Below, piece by piece: positions 18,511 through 26,469 of a stretch of DNA of 64,000 nt (position 1 is the stretch's first letter; every line of letters begins with the position of its first letter). A program made the translations under genes and the position numbers. Where the stretch lies: positions 620,001 through 684,000 of the forward strand of contig NZ_JADMJO010000003.1 in NCBI RefSeq assembly GCF_018780385.1. The letters run 5' to 3'. Origin of the DNA: Hydrogenophaga sp. GTDB taxonomy: Bacteria; Pseudomonadota; Gammaproteobacteria; Burkholderiales; Burkholderiaceae_C. The notes below the pieces were generated by a model. It ran no database searches. It was not told where the DNA came from and worked only from the letters and a program-made list of their open reading frames with translations.

Positions 18511-18942
18511 CTACCAGCTCACCAGGTCTTCGGCTTCGCCGGTGCCACCGGGCTGACGGTCCTTGCCATAGGACGACAGGTCGTACTCGCCCTGCTCTCC
18601 CGGCGAACGGTAGATGTAGGCCAGACCCCAGGGATCCACCGGCACACCCTTCTGAAGGTAAGGACCCGACCACTTGCCGGCATCGGCAGGACGCTCGTTC
18701 AGCACCGCCAGGCCTTCCTCGCTGGTCGGATACCGGCCCATGTCGATCCGGTACTGGTCAAGCGCCTTGCCCAGTGCATCGATCTGGGCGCGCGCCGTCT
18801 TGACTTCGGACTTTCCGATCTGCGCAAAAAACCGGGGGCCGACAAAGCCCGCGAGCAGGCCGATGATGACCATGACGACCAGCAATTCAAGCAGCGTGAA
18901 TCCACGCGACCGCGGGATGCGGTGGGCAGGTTTTCGAAACAT
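18511..18942 (-). CDS. gspG: GspG major pseudopilin
   Basis: About 143 residues from the ATG at 18942 (MFRKPAHRIPRSRG|FTLLELLVVMVIIGLLAGFVGPRFF). Glu at +5 is present. The C-terminal half carries the GspG signature: DMGRYPTSEEGLAVL, WSGPYLQKGVPVDPWG, YIYRSPGEQGEYDLSSYGKDRQPGG. This is the best match in the window to a true major pseudopilin; the other three pseudopilin-like proteins are more divergent. First gene of the 10-kb secretion operon, so its promoter must lie in 18943-19147. No prepilin peptidase is encoded in the window. Confidence 0.94.
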   Translation of the reverse strand: MFRKPAHRIPRSRGFTLLELLVVMVIIGLLAGFVGPRFFAQIGKSEVKTARAQIDALGKALDQYRIDMGRYPTSEEGLAVLNERPADAGKWSGPYLQKGVPVDPWGLAYIYRSPGEQGEYDLSSYGKDRQPGGTGEAEDLVSW

Positions 18943-19147
18943 GAGGAGAACTCCGCGACAGTGATGCTTGCAAGGGGCCTTGCGGTCACACGACTTTAGG
19001 AAGGCCATGTGAAGGGCGGGTTACACCGGGACGTTGGGATACCTGAATTCGATGGCCTTACCTCTTTTTGATCCAAACGGACCATACAAAGTGAAACCAT
19101 CCACAGCAAAGTTGAAACAGTTCGCCAGGCTCGCGATCAGGACACGG
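18943..19147. other. Upstream region of the secretion operon
   Basis: 205 bp between the phoB-like stop and gspG. It should hold the gspG promoter and any phoB-like terminator. I see a 6-bp inverted repeat GCAAGG / CCTTGC (18970-18983) just upstream of gspG and no clear intrinsic terminator or Pho-box-like site. Confidence 0.3.
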
Positions 19148-19163
19148 TCAGGACACGGTCAGG
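19139..19163. repeat. Tandem 11-bp duplication at the 3' end of the phoB-like gene
   Basis: The unit AGGACACGGTC occurs twice in tandem (19139-19149, 19150-19160) plus AGG. The gene's stop codon (19148-19150) lies across the junction, so the duplication leaves the encoded C-terminus (GYSLTVS) intact and repeats it after the stop. Confidence 0.8.
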
Positions 19164-19834
19164 CTGTACCCGCTGCCCCGCACCGTGCGTATCACCTGGT
19201 CCAGACCAGCGGGCAACAGCGCGTTGCGCAAGCGACTGATGTGAACGTCGACCGTCCGGTCGTCACCCACGAAGTCCGCGCCCCACACGTGATCGAGCAG
19301 CTGGCTTCGGCTGTACACGCGGTCGGTGTGCGTGATGAGGAAGTGGAGCAAGCGGAACTCGGTGCTGCCCAGCGCCAACGGCAAACCTTTTGCGATCACG
19401 GTCTTCGCTGCGGGGTCCAGCACCAGACCGCCGATGCGCACCACGTCCACCGTGACTTGCGGCACCCGGCGGCGCAGGATCACGGCCACGCGCGCAATGA
19501 GCTCGCGCGGCGAGAACGGCTTGGTGATGTAGTCGTCGGCGCCCACCTCCAGACCGGAAATCTTGTCGCGCTCTTCAATGCGGGCGGACAACATGATGAT
19601 GGGGATGTCCCGCGTGCGGGTCTCCGAGCGCAGCATGCGTGTGAGTTCCACGCCCGACATGCCCGGCAACATCCAGTCCAGCAACAGCAGGTCGGGCAAC
19701 GAGCGCTGCATCATCTCGCGGGCCTGCTCGGCATCCGGTGCGCAGCGCACGAAGTGCCCGGCGCGTGTGAGGTTGATGGCGATGAGCTCCTGTATGTGCG
19801 GCTCGTCTTCGACGACAAGAATTTGAGCGGCCAT
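19148..19834 (-). CDS. phoB: PhoB-like OmpR-family response regulator
   Basis: 228 residues. Receiver domain with acidic ED at 10-11, phospho-acceptor D53 (LLLLDWMLPGMSG) and K105 (ITKPFSP). Winged-helix output domain from ~residue 130 (LALGSTEFRLLHFLITH, RSQLLDHVWG, RTVDVHISRLR, IRTVRGSGYSL), very close to PhoB. In E. coli PhoB works with PhoR; no histidine kinase gene is adjacent here. It is divergent from a pstS-like gene, and both promoters carry Pho-box-like sites, which suggests autoregulation. It could be the genomic PhoB or a locus-specific paralogue; that cannot be told from the window. Confidence 0.85.
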   Translation of the reverse strand: MAAQILVVEDEPHIQELIAINLTRAGHFVRCAPDAEQAREMMQRSLPDLLLLDWMLPGMSGVELTRMLRSETRTRDIPIIMLSARIEERDKISGLEVGADDYITKPFSPRELIARVAVILRRRVPQVTVDVVRIGGLVLDPAAKTVIAKGLPLALGSTEFRLLHFLITHTDRVYSRSQLLDHVWGADFVGDDRTVDVHISRLRNALLPAGLDQVIRTVRGSGYSLTVS

Positions 19835-19860
19835 GTTTCATCCATCAATTAATTGCTTAC

Positions 19861-19894
19861 ATCCTAGTAGCACGCAGTGACGGTTTGATTGCAG
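19861..19894 (-). promoter_or_regulatory. Candidate Pho box and promoter of the phoB-like gene
   Basis: Minus strand: half-sites CTGCAAT and CCGTCAC separated by CAAA (19894-19877), each 5 of 7 to CTGTCAT at the canonical 11-bp period. Ten nt later comes TAGGAT (19866-19861), a 4 of 6 match to the -10 consensus, and the ATG is 26 bp further. Box, 10 nt, -10 is the layout of known PhoB-activated promoters. Confidence 0.6.
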
Positions 19895-19917
19895 CTCCGC
19901 GCGCTTTGGACTTTGCC

Positions 19918-19951
19918 CAGTCACACATCTGACGTACTTGCTCCCTAGACT
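19918..19951 (+). promoter_or_regulatory. Candidate Pho box and promoter of the pstS-like gene and EPS operon
   Basis: Plus strand: half-sites CAGTCAC and CTGACGT separated by ACAT (19918-19935), each 5 of 7 to CTGTCAT. Exactly ten nt later lies TAGACT (19946-19951), 4 of 6 to TATAAT, and the pstS-like ATG is 34 bp downstream. It mirrors the site facing the phoB-like gene. Confidence 0.55.
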
Positions 19952-19985
19952 CGCGGTCTTCTCATTCATCCGGTGTTCGCGTCAC

Positions 19986-21023
19986 ATGAAGCTCCTCAAC
20001 TTCAACTGCCTTTTGGTCGCGACGGGCATGGCGATGGTCTCGCTGAGCGCCATCGCTCAGGACATCACCGGCGCAGGCGCCACCTTTCCCGCACCGGCGT
20101 ATGCCAAGTGGGCCGACGCCTACAAAGGCGCTGCCGAGGTCAAGGTGAACTACCAGGCCATCGGCTCCAGTGGCGGCATTCGACAGATCGATGGACGCAC
20201 CGTGGACTTCGGTGCCACGGACGCGCCGTTGAAGGACGACGAACTCGCCCGCAAAGGTCAGATCCAGTTTCCAACCCTCATCGGTGGCGTGGTTCCGGTG
20301 GTGAACCTGCGGGGCATCAACCCCGGTCAGCTTCGCCTCACCGGCGCCATCCTCGGTGACATCTACCTCGGCAAAGTCACCCGCTGGAGCGACCCCGCCA
20401 TCCAGGCCCTCAACCCGCAACTCCCCCTGCCCGACACCACCATCACGCCGGTGTTTCGCTCGGACGGCTCCGGCACTTCCTTCATCTTCACCAACTACCT
20501 CGGCAAGGTGAACGCCGAGTGGAAAACGCGCATCGGTGAAGGCACCCAGGTGGGTTGGCCCACGGGCACCGGCGGTCGTGGCAACGTGGGCGTGGCCGCC
20601 GTCGTCTCGCGCACCCCCAACGCGATCGGCTACGTGGAGTACGCCTACGTGAAGCAGGCCAAGCTGAATTACGCCCTGCTGCAAAACGCATCGGGCGCCT
20701 TCGTGGCACCGGGCACCGTTGCGTTCCGGGCCGCCAGCACCGGCGTGGACTGGACCACATCCCATTCACACATGCTGACCCAGCAACCCGCCGCCGAGGC
20801 CTGGCCCATCACCGGCGCCACCTTCGTGCTGATGTATGCGAAGCCCGACAACGTGGCCCACGCCGCTCAGGCCCTGCGCTTCTTCCACTGGGGCATGACC
20901 AAGGGAGAAACCATGACGACCGATCTGGGCTACGCGGCCCTGCCCAAGTCCGTGGTGGATTCGGTCGAGTCGCTGTGGGCCCGGGTGCGGGATCCCTCAG
21001 GCAAGTCTGTTGCCTACAAATAG
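19986..21023 (+). CDS. pstS: PstS-like phosphate-binding protein
   Basis: 345 residues from the ATG at 19986; a longer frame to 19938 would cover the likely -10 hexamer and is rejected. Signal peptide ends at AIAQ. PstS hallmarks are all visible: ITGAGATFPAPAYAKW, the IGSSGGI loop, DFGATDAPL, RSDGSGTSFIFTNYL and GWPTGTGGRGN; these contribute the phosphate-binding residues in the family. Unlike a normal pst operon, no pstC, pstA or pstB follows; the next genes, from 40 bp downstream, are epsD and epsE. It could be a sensor-like or matrix-associated phosphate binder, or it may serve a Pst transporter encoded elsewhere. Confidence 0.9.
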   Translation: MKLLNFNCLLVATGMAMVSLSAIAQDITGAGATFPAPAYAKWADAYKGAAEVKVNYQAIGSSGGIRQIDGRTVDFGATDAPLKDDELARKGQIQFPTLIGGVVPVVNLRGINPGQLRLTGAILGDIYLGKVTRWSDPAIQALNPQLPLPDTTITPVFRSDGSGTSFIFTNYLGKVNAEWKTRIGEGTQVGWPTGTGGRGNVGVAAVVSRTPNAIGYVEYAYVKQAKLNYALLQNASGAFVAPGTVAFRAASTGVDWTTSHSHMLTQQPAAEAWPITGATFVLMYAKPDNVAHAAQALRFFHWGMTKGETMTTDLGYAALPKSVVDSVESLWARVRDPSGKSVAYK

Positions 21024-21063
21024 TCCAGCGCCCCGCGCGTCCCTTTCTTTCTTAGAGCTCGAC

Positions 21064-22074
21064 ATGAATCACTTCAAACGCACCCCCATGGTCACCCTGT
21101 TGCAGACGACCGTGCTGGCCTTGTCACTGTCCGTTGGCCTGAGCGCCTGCGGCAGCCAGGAAGACGGCACCAAGGCCACGCAGGTGGCTGCCAAGGTGGG
21201 CTCCAGCGAAATCTCGGTGCACCAGATCAACCAGGTTCTCAGCCGAACGCCCGTGGGCAATGCATCCAAGGACGAGGTCCAGGCGGCCAGCCGCCAGGTG
21301 CTCGAACGCCTGATCGACCAGCAGCTGGCGGTGGACCAGGCCACCGAAAGCAAGCTGCACCGCTCGCCCGACGTGGTGGCCCAGCTGGAAGCGGCGCGCC
21401 GTGAGGTGCTGGCCCGCGCCTTCCTTCAACAACTCACCGCCACCGTGGCCAAGCCCACCGCTGAAGACGTGACGCAGTACTACACCGCCAACCCGGCGCT
21501 GTTTGCCGAGCGGCGCATCTTCAACCTGCAGGAAATCCGCGTGCCCAAGGCCACCGGCGTGGTCGACGACCTGGTCAAGCTCGCCGAGAAGGCCCGCCCC
21601 ATCGAAGAGGTGGCAGGCTTCCTGCGCACGCGCAACGTGCAGTTCGGCGGCGGCAGCGCCACCCGCTCCGCAGAGCAGATTCCACTGGAACTGCTGCCCC
21701 GCGTGCATGCCCTCAAGGACGGCCAGAGCACCGTGGTCCAGGCGGGCGACAGCGTGACCTTCCTGCGCATTGCCTCCTCGCAGCAGGTGCCAGTGAGTGA
21801 AGCCGTGGCCACGCCCGGCATCACCCAGTTCCTGGGAAACCGGCGCAACACCGAGGCGGTCACCAGCGAGATCAAACGCCTGCGTGAGACCACCACCATC
21901 ACCTACCTCGGCGACTTTGAACGTGCCGCGGCCAAACCCTCCACCGGGCCACAAGGCCCGGGCGATGCCGGTGCAACAGCGCCCTCGTTGGTGGTGCCGC
22001 CGGCCAATGGCGACAAGCCCGCCGCCAGCCCCGAGCAAAGCGCCATCGAGCGTGGTCTGCAGGGCCTGAAGTGA
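21064..22074 (+). CDS. epsD: EpsD-family peptidyl-prolyl isomerase-like lipoprotein
   Basis: 336 residues from the ATG at 21064. Lipoprotein signal with lipobox LSAC. Residues ~30-190 are a SurA/PrsA-type chaperone region (VGSSEISVHQINQVL, VLERLIDQQLAVDQATES, PTAEDVTQYYTANPALF). A parvulin-like segment follows (IFNLQEIRVPK, QIPLELLPRVHALKDGQSTVV), and the tail is Pro/Ala-rich. The gene order epsD-epsE-epsF-epsG is characteristic of XrtB-linked EPS operons. It probably folds or assembles EPS export components in the periplasm. Confidence 0.85.
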   Translation: MNHFKRTPMVTLLQTTVLALSLSVGLSACGSQEDGTKATQVAAKVGSSEISVHQINQVLSRTPVGNASKDEVQAASRQVLERLIDQQLAVDQATESKLHRSPDVVAQLEAARREVLARAFLQQLTATVAKPTAEDVTQYYTANPALFAERRIFNLQEIRVPKATGVVDDLVKLAEKARPIEEVAGFLRTRNVQFGGGSATRSAEQIPLELLPRVHALKDGQSTVVQAGDSVTFLRIASSQQVPVSEAVATPGITQFLGNRRNTEAVTSEIKRLRETTTITYLGDFERAAAKPSTGPQGPGDAGATAPSLVVPPANGDKPAASPEQSAIERGLQGLK

Positions 22075-22898
22075 ACCCGGCGCTCATGAGCCTGCCGAGC
22101 AGGCTGCGGTCCCTCTTGTTGCTGGTGGCCTCGGCGTTTCTGTCGTTCGGTGCACAGGCGCAGACCGGGCCGGTGGACTATCCGCTCGCCGCCGGTGACA
22201 CGGTGCGGGTGCAGGTGTTCCAGAACCCCGACCTCACGCTGGAAACCCGCATCACCGAAAGCGGCACCATTTCCTTTCCCCTCATCGGATCGATCCGCCT
22301 GGGCGGGCTGCCGGTCAGCGCGGCAGAGAAGAAGATCGCCGACGCGCTCAAGAGCGGAGGCTTCCTGCAAAACCCGCAGGTCACGCTGCTGCTGACCCAG
22401 ATCCGCGGGAGTCAGGTGTCGGTGCTGGGTCAGGTGGGCAGGCCGGGCCGGTTTCCGCTGGAGACCGCCAGCACCCGCCTGAGCGACATGCTGGCCAACG
22501 CGGGCGGCACCGCCCCGGGTGGTGACGACGTGGTGATCGTGAGTGGTCAACGCGCGGGCAAGCCGTTTCGCAAGCTGGTCGATCTGCCGGCCCTCTTCCT
22601 GCGGGAGCGCAGCGAAGACGACATCGTGCTGCAGGGCGGCGATGTCGTCTACGTGCACCGCGCACCCGTCTTCTACGTGTATGGCGAAGCCCAGCGGCCG
22701 GGCTCGTTTCGCATCGAGCGATCCATGACCGTCATGCAGGCACTGGCCCTGGCGGGCGGTCCGACCGCGCGCGGCTCGCGCGACCGATTGCAACTGCACC
22801 GCCAGCAGGACGACGGCAGCGTGAGGCTACTCGCACCCCAGATGAACGACCTGGTGATGCCCAACGATGTGCTCTACGTCCGCGAGAGCCTCTTCTGA
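22071..22898 (+). CDS. epsE: EpsE, Wza-like polysaccharide export protein
   Basis: 275 residues starting at a GTG that overlaps the epsD stop as GTGA. Signal peptide ends at GAQA. A polysaccharide-export (Poly_export) domain follows (YPLAAGDTVRVQVFQNPDL, GTISFPLIGSIRLGGLPVSAAEKKI), then two SLBB-type domains (VSVLGQVGRPGRFPLE and FYVYGEAQRPGSFRIE). It forms or joins the outer-membrane export channel. No lipobox is visible, unlike Wza. Confidence 0.92.
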   Translation: MNPALMSLPSRLRSLLLLVASAFLSFGAQAQTGPVDYPLAAGDTVRVQVFQNPDLTLETRITESGTISFPLIGSIRLGGLPVSAAEKKIADALKSGGFLQNPQVTLLLTQIRGSQVSVLGQVGRPGRFPLETASTRLSDMLANAGGTAPGGDDVVIVSGQRAGKPFRKLVDLPALFLRERSEDDIVLQGGDVVYVHRAPVFYVYGEAQRPGSFRIERSMTVMQALALAGGPTARGSRDRLQLHRQQDDGSVRLLAPQMNDLVMPNDVLYVRESLF

Positions 22899-22924
22899 AG
22901 TCCGGTGCCTGAGACCTCCCCACC

Positions 22925-24292
22925 ATGACACCCCACCAACTTCTGATCATCCTGCGTGCGCGCTGGCTCGTGGTGTTCGTCACCTTCGTGCTGGTTGCCG
23001 CCAGCACCGCCGCCGTGTCCCTGCTCTCCGACAAGCAATACACCGCCACCGCATCGGTGGTGCTCGACGTCAAGCCCGATCCGGTGAGCGGCACCATGGG
23101 CGGCATGGTGGCCACCGGCTACCTGGCCACCCAGGTCGACATCATCAAGAGCGACCGTGTGGCCAAGCGCGTGGTGAGCAATCTGCGCATGGACAGCAAC
23201 CTCTCGGTGCAATCGCAATGGCGCGAAGCCACGGGCGGCCGGGGCCAGCTCATCGACTGGCTGGCCGGCCTGCTCAAGGGCAACCTCGATGTGAAGCCCT
23301 CGCGCGAAAGCAACGTGATCAACATCGAGTACGTGGGTGCCGACCCCGACTTCGCTGCCGCCGTGGCCAATGCATTCGCAAAAGCCTATGTGGACGTCAA
23401 CCTCGAACTTCGGGTGGACCCCGCGCGCCAGTACGCCGGCTTCTTCGATGAGCAGACCAAGGCAGCGCGTTCGCGCCTGGAGACCGCGCAGAAAGCGCTG
23501 TCCGACTTCCAGCAGGCCAACGGCATCACGTCCAACGACGAGCGCGTGGACTACGAGACCGCCAAGCTCAACGAGACCAGCAGCCAGCTGACCTCGATCC
23601 AGGCCGCCACCACCGACAGCCGCAGCAAACGCGCGCGCGCCGACGGCAACACCGTGGCCGAGGTGATGCAAAGCCCCTTGATCAACGGACTGAAGTCGGA
23701 CATCGCGCGGCTGGAAGCCAAGCTGATCGAAAGCGGCGTGAACCTGGGCAAGAACCATCCACAGACGCAGCGCGCCGAGTCCGAACTGGCCGCATTGAAG
23801 TCGCAACTCGAATCCGAGACCCGGCAGATCACCAGCTCCATCAACACCACCTACGAGGTGAACCGCCAGCGCGAAGGCCAGCTGCAAGCCGCCCTGGCCG
23901 CGCAGAAGTCGCGCGTGCTGTTGCTCAACCAGCAACGCGATGAAATCCGCGTGCTGCGCGGCGACATCGAGTCGGCCCAACGCGTGTTCGACTCGGTCAG
24001 CCTGCGCGCCTCACAAAGCAGTCTGGAGAGCCAGACCAGCCAGACCAACATCGCGGTGCTCAACCCCGCTGTGGCGCCCATGTTTCCGTCAGGACCCCGG
24101 GTCAAGCTCAACATCGCCATCGCCATGTTCCTGGGCGGCCTGCTCGGGGTGATGCTGGCGTTGTCGCTGGAGTTCACCAACCGGCGCGTGCGTTCGATGG
24201 ACGACCTGCACGAGCTGCGCGACGTCATCCTGCTCGGCGCCATCAGCCCGGCCGGCGGCATGATGAAGCCGGCCACCGGAGGCCGTGCATGA
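22925..24292 (+). CDS. epsF: EpsF, chain-length determinant (Wzz/PCP) protein
   Basis: 455 residues. N-terminal membrane helix (~14-35), Wzz-like periplasmic domain, a long coiled coil (~175-385, including KAARSRLETAQKALSDFQQ and SELAALKSQLESE), a proline-rich PMFPSGP motif and a second helix (~397-417), then a short cytoplasmic tail. This is the polysaccharide co-polymerase plan; the kinase is a separate protein (EpsG), with which it overlaps as ATGA. It sets chain length and couples polymerisation to export. Confidence 0.92.
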   Translation: MTPHQLLIILRARWLVVFVTFVLVAASTAAVSLLSDKQYTATASVVLDVKPDPVSGTMGGMVATGYLATQVDIIKSDRVAKRVVSNLRMDSNLSVQSQWREATGGRGQLIDWLAGLLKGNLDVKPSRESNVINIEYVGADPDFAAAVANAFAKAYVDVNLELRVDPARQYAGFFDEQTKAARSRLETAQKALSDFQQANGITSNDERVDYETAKLNETSSQLTSIQAATTDSRSKRARADGNTVAEVMQSPLINGLKSDIARLEAKLIESGVNLGKNHPQTQRAESELAALKSQLESETRQITSSINTTYEVNRQREGQLQAALAAQKSRVLLLNQQRDEIRVLRGDIESAQRVFDSVSLRASQSSLESQTSQTNIAVLNPAVAPMFPSGPRVKLNIAIAMFLGGLLGVMLALSLEFTNRRVRSMDDLHELRDVILLGAISPAGGMMKPATGGRA

Positions 24293-25146
24293 ACGCGCCG
24301 GACCGCCTGAAACCCCACGGCACCATTGGCGACCTGCTGGTGGCGCGTGGCGTGCTGCAGCCCGAGCACATCAACCGCATCATCGAACGCCAGCATGCGC
24401 ACAACGAGCCCTTTGGCGAAGCGGCCATTGCACTGAACCTGCTGCAGCGCAGCGATCTCGACGCAGCCCTGTCGACGCAATTCAACTACGGCTACTTGCT
24501 CGACGGCGACACCCATCTCAGCCGCGAACTGGTCACCGCCTTCAAGCCGTTTTCCAGAGCGGCCGAAGAAATGCGGGCGCTTCGTGGCCAGATCATGCTG
24601 CGCTGGCTCAACGACGACCGCCGCCGCCGCGTGCTCTGCGTGGTCAGCCAGCGGCCGCAGGACGGCCGCAGCTTCATCGCGGCCAACCTGGCGGTCGTGT
24701 TCTCGCAGCAAGGCCAACGCACGCTGCTGATCGATGCCAACCTGCGCCAGCCGCGCCAGGACCAGTTGTTCCACACCGGCCACAGCGCCGGTCTGGCGGG
24801 CATCCTCGCGGGCCGCGCCGGGCTGGAGGTGATCGAAGCCGTGCCCGGCCTGCCGGGCCTGCGCGTGCTGCCGGCCGGCGCAACGCCGCCCAATCCTCAG
24901 GAACTGGTGGGCATGGCGAGCTTCGGGGAATTGCTGCAGACAGTGAGCCAGCAGTTCGATGTGGTGCTGATCGACACCCCGCCTTGCGAGCAATACGCCG
25001 ACGCGGAGATCATCGCCGCGCGTGCCGGCGCCGCACTGGTGGTGGCGCGCAAGAACCGCAGCCCCATGCGCGGTGTGAGCGAACTCGCCCGCCGTTTGCA
25101 GGACACCGGCGTGGCCGTGGTCGGCTCCATCCTCAACCACCACTGA
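24289..25146 (+). CDS. epsG: EpsG, BY-kinase-like chain-length ATPase
   Basis: 285 residues. An N-terminal MshEN-like segment (IGDLLVARGVLQPEHINRII, ~12-70) precedes a MinD/BY-kinase core: P-loop region SQRPQDGRSFIAANLAVVF, Walker A' TLLIDANLRQPRQ, Walker B VVLIDTPP. The P-loop has Arg where canonical BY-kinases have Lys before Ser, and the C-terminus (GSILNHH) has no tyrosine cluster. It may therefore regulate EpsF by nucleotide binding rather than by classic autophosphorylation. Family recognition as the EpsG type is good. Confidence 0.87.
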   Translation: MNAPDRLKPHGTIGDLLVARGVLQPEHINRIIERQHAHNEPFGEAAIALNLLQRSDLDAALSTQFNYGYLLDGDTHLSRELVTAFKPFSRAAEEMRALRGQIMLRWLNDDRRRRVLCVVSQRPQDGRSFIAANLAVVFSQQGQRTLLIDANLRQPRQDQLFHTGHSAGLAGILAGRAGLEVIEAVPGLPGLRVLPAGATPPNPQELVGMASFGELLQTVSQQFDVVLIDTPPCEQYADAEIIAARAGAALVVARKNRSPMRGVSELARRLQDTGVAVVGSILNHH

Positions 25147-25149
25147 GCG

Positions 25150-25560
25150 TCAATGGCGCTCGACCTCCACATGTGCAGCCACCCATGCCCTGAGCTGCAT
25201 GCGAACCGCGAGCACGACCGTGCCCAGCGCCGCACCCGCCGCGTCCGCCACCAGATCGTCGATCTCGGCGGTGCGCCCCGGCAGCCGCATCTGGCTGGCT
25301 TCATCAACCAGGCCCACCAGCAAGGCACCCGCAAAGCCGAACAGCATGGCGGACGGACCGTGGCGGCGGCTGGCGAAACCGATGGCACACGACAGCACCG
25401 CATACACGGCCATGTGGGCCAACTTGTCCCAGGGGGCCGGCACCAGACCGACCGCAAAGGGTTGTGCGCCGCCCACCCACAGCGCCAGCGGGATGCTCAA
25501 GGCCAGCAGCACGGCCAGCCAACGCGCAATGCGCTGAACGCGCCCCAGTGAGAAAACCAT
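25150..25560 (-). CDS. VanZ-like membrane protein on the opposite strand inside the EPS operon
   Basis: 136 residues from the ATG at 25560. VanZ signature: WDKLAHMAVYAVLSCAIGF, then VDEASQMRLPGRTAEIDDLVADAAGAALG, with about four membrane helices; length is normal for the family. VanZ-like proteins are common near EPS loci but their biochemical role is unsettled. Its ATG lies in the same CATG as the xrtB start, so the two divergent genes overlap by 2 bp and each promoter would lie within the other gene. A longer frame to 25689 overlaps xrtB further and adds nothing VanZ-like. Confidence 0.8.
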   Translation of the reverse strand: MVFSLGRVQRIARWLAVLLALSIPLALWVGGAQPFAVGLVPAPWDKLAHMAVYAVLSCAIGFASRRHGPSAMLFGFAGALLVGLVDEASQMRLPGRTAEIDDLVADAAGAALGTVVLAVRMQLRAWVAAHVEVERH

Positions 25561-26464
25561 GACCGCCACCACCCCTGTTCCTGAAGCGACCAGCCCATCG
25601 ATGGTGATGCGCCTGATGCCGTACCTGCCGATTATGGTGGGCCTGGCCCTGTTGTATCTACCCAGCCTGTACGACCTCTTCACCGGCATCTGGGCTCAGG
25701 ACGAACAGTTCCATGGCCCGATCGTGCTGGCCATTTCGCTCTGGCTGCTGCAGCGCAACTGGGCCGCCATGGAGGTGGTCTCGCGCGGCGAACAGCCCAG
25801 TGCCTGGGGCTGGCCGCTGGTGGCGATCGCTCTGGTGCTGTATGCGCTGGGCCGCTCGCAGGGCATCGGCATCTTCGAGGTGGGATCGGTGATCTGGCTG
25901 CTCGCCGGGCTGTTGCTGCTGCTGCGCGGCACCACCGCGCTCAAGGCCCAGTGGTTCGCGCTGTTTTTCATGCTGTTCATGGTGCCTTTGCCCGCGCAGG
26001 TGGTTGATCTGGTGACCATGCCCATGAAGATGGCGGTGTCCTACGTGGCGGAGAACGTGCTGTACCTCGCGGGCTACCCGATCGGACGCAACGGGGTGGT
26101 GCTGCAGATCGGCCAGTACATGCTGCTGGTGGCCGACGCCTGTGCCGGCCTGCACACCTTGCTCACGCTCGAAGCGCTCGGTCTGCTCTACCTCAATCTG
26201 GTGCGGCGCGACTCGCTGTTTCGCAACGTTGCGCTCGCCATCCTGATCGTGCCGATCTCCTTCACCGCCAACGTGATCCGCGTGATGGCACTCAGCCTGA
26301 TCACCTACCACTTCGGCAATGAAGCGGGCCAGGGCTTCCTGCACGGCTTTGCCGGCATGGTGCTCTTCCTCAGCGCGCTGCTGTTGATCATCTGCACCGA
26401 CACCGCGCTCCAGTTCTTCGAAGGCCTGCGCAAGCGGACCAGCACCCAACCCCACGAGGCCTGA
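25559..26464 (+). CDS. xrtB: Exosortase B (XrtB/EpsH)
   Basis: 301 residues, about eight membrane helices. The exosortase triad is intact: Cys195 in VADACAGLHTLL, Arg241 in TANVIRVMALS, His251 in ITYHFGNE. The family is an inner-membrane transpeptidase-like enzyme that processes the PEP-CTERM tail of exported proteins; three candidate substrates are in this window (7852, 43198, 43886). It is followed by epsI, the usual partner. ATG at 25559 has only a weak upstream GAGAA; an in-frame Met at residue 15 is an alternative start. Confidence 0.95.
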   Translation: MTATTPVPEATSPSMVMRLMPYLPIMVGLALLYLPSLYDLFTGIWAQDEQFHGPIVLAISLWLLQRNWAAMEVVSRGEQPSAWGWPLVAIALVLYALGRSQGIGIFEVGSVIWLLAGLLLLLRGTTALKAQWFALFFMLFMVPLPAQVVDLVTMPMKMAVSYVAENVLYLAGYPIGRNGVVLQIGQYMLLVADACAGLHTLLTLEALGLLYLNLVRRDSLFRNVALAILIVPISFTANVIRVMALSLITYHFGNEAGQGFLHGFAGMVLFLSALLLIICTDTALQFFEGLRKRTSTQPHEA

Positions 26465-26469
26465 AACCC

